Source: UBA6814 sp040753075
GTDB lineage: Bacteria; Desulfobacterota; Desulfovibrionia; Desulfovibrionales; Desulfovibrionaceae
Direction of reading: 5' to 3'
Assembly: GCA_040753075.1 (NCBI GenBank)
Contig: JBFMHA010000041.1
Span: 1 to 30,434, forward strand
DNA length: 30,434 nt
Below, piece by piece: positions 30,291-30,434 of this stretch; the first letter of the stretch is position 1; each line of letters opens with the position of its first letter. The notes under the pieces were generated by a model that did no database searches, was not told the origin of the DNA, and was given only the letters and a program-made list of their open reading frames with translations. Made by a program: the position numbers and the translations under genes.

Positions 30291-30324
30291 CAGCCTGGCC
30301 CGAACTCACCTCAGGGAGGACACA

Positions 30325-30434
30325 ATGTCGAACAACACTGTTCTCGTCGTCGGTGGCGGTTTCAGCGGCATCACGGCCGCCCTCGAAGCCGCGGAAGTCG
30401 GTTACGAGGTCTACATCGTCGAGAAAGAGCCCTA
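30325..30434 (+). CDS. qmoA: Quinone-interacting membrane-bound oxidoreductase subunit QmoA, N-terminal fragment
   Basis: The first 36 codons of a gene cut by the window end. They encode a FAD-binding Rossmann start, NNTVLVVGGGFSGITAALEA, then EVGYEVYIVEKEP, which matches heterodisulfide-reductase A-like QmoA. The ATG follows GGGAGG. QmoABC passes electrons between menaquinol and AprBA. The position after aprBA is the usual one in Desulfovibrio. The identification rests on the context as much as on the short sequence. Confidence 0.88.
   Translation, partial: MSNNTVLVVGGGFSGITAALEAAEVGYEVYIVEKEP

Overview
The window reads as a chromosomal segment of a very GC-rich member of the Desulfovibrionaceae, or a close relative among sulfate-reducing Desulfobacterota. 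The diagnosis rests on the dissimilatory sulfate-reduction genes at its right end: sat (ATP sulfurylase), aprB and aprA (APS reductase), and the first codons of qmoA. Genes are densely packed on both strands, Shine-Dalgarno sequences are mostly of the AGGAG type, and several starts are GTG. One run of 10 N (30157-30166) marks an assembly gap.

Left part (1-8200). The end of an AMIN-domain envelope protein is followed by a hot-dog acyl-CoA thioesterase and a translationally coupled cysQ-like phosphatase. Next come cheD on the minus strand, a GDP-L-fucose synthase with a small unknown protein, a bacterial STT3/PglB-type oligosaccharyltransferase on the minus strand, a GspF/PilC platform protein, and a DUF3108 exported protein that has no normal start codon. 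These are mostly surface, motility and glycan functions.

Middle part (8200-22500). A 110-bp AT-rich element with CTAG ends and imperfect terminal inverted repeats lies at 8227-8336. Beside it is a large lipoprotein made of two transglutaminase-like halves, the second without its catalytic residues. Its start codon overlaps head to head with a VanZ-like membrane protein. Then follow a CBS-ACT protein, a LarC protein reduced to its first domain, a bacteriohemerythrin with a partner of unknown function, phosphoglucomutase and a PilZ protein. A candidate 59-residue membrane protein, a PpiD-type periplasmic folding factor, an Aquifex-type aconitase, a 92-residue coiled-coil protein, and a fusion of a chorismate-mutase-like and an EPSP-synthase-like domain complete the part; the last four form a minus-strand series.

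Right part (22500-30434). sat (minus) faces a plus-strand gene pair: an atypical protein kinase-like protein and a single-domain universal stress protein. A two-domain universal stress protein converges on that pair with a 4-nt gap. A 770-nt gene-free stretch then leads into aprB-aprA and qmoA. It holds a strong promoter overlapped by a near-consensus Rex operator, and a GC-rich leader of about 310 nt that contains an intrinsic terminator with eight Ts about 75 nt before aprB. The sat promoter carries a weaker Rex-like site in its spacer. Sat makes APS from sulfate and ATP, AprBA reduces APS to sulfite and AMP, and Qmo links the quinone pool to AprBA, so the right end is the organism's sulfate-activation module. 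The most distinctive observations are the leader terminator of apr, the paired Rex-like sites, the duplicated transglutaminase lipoprotein, the small inverted-repeat element and the degenerate chorismate mutase-EPSPS fusion.
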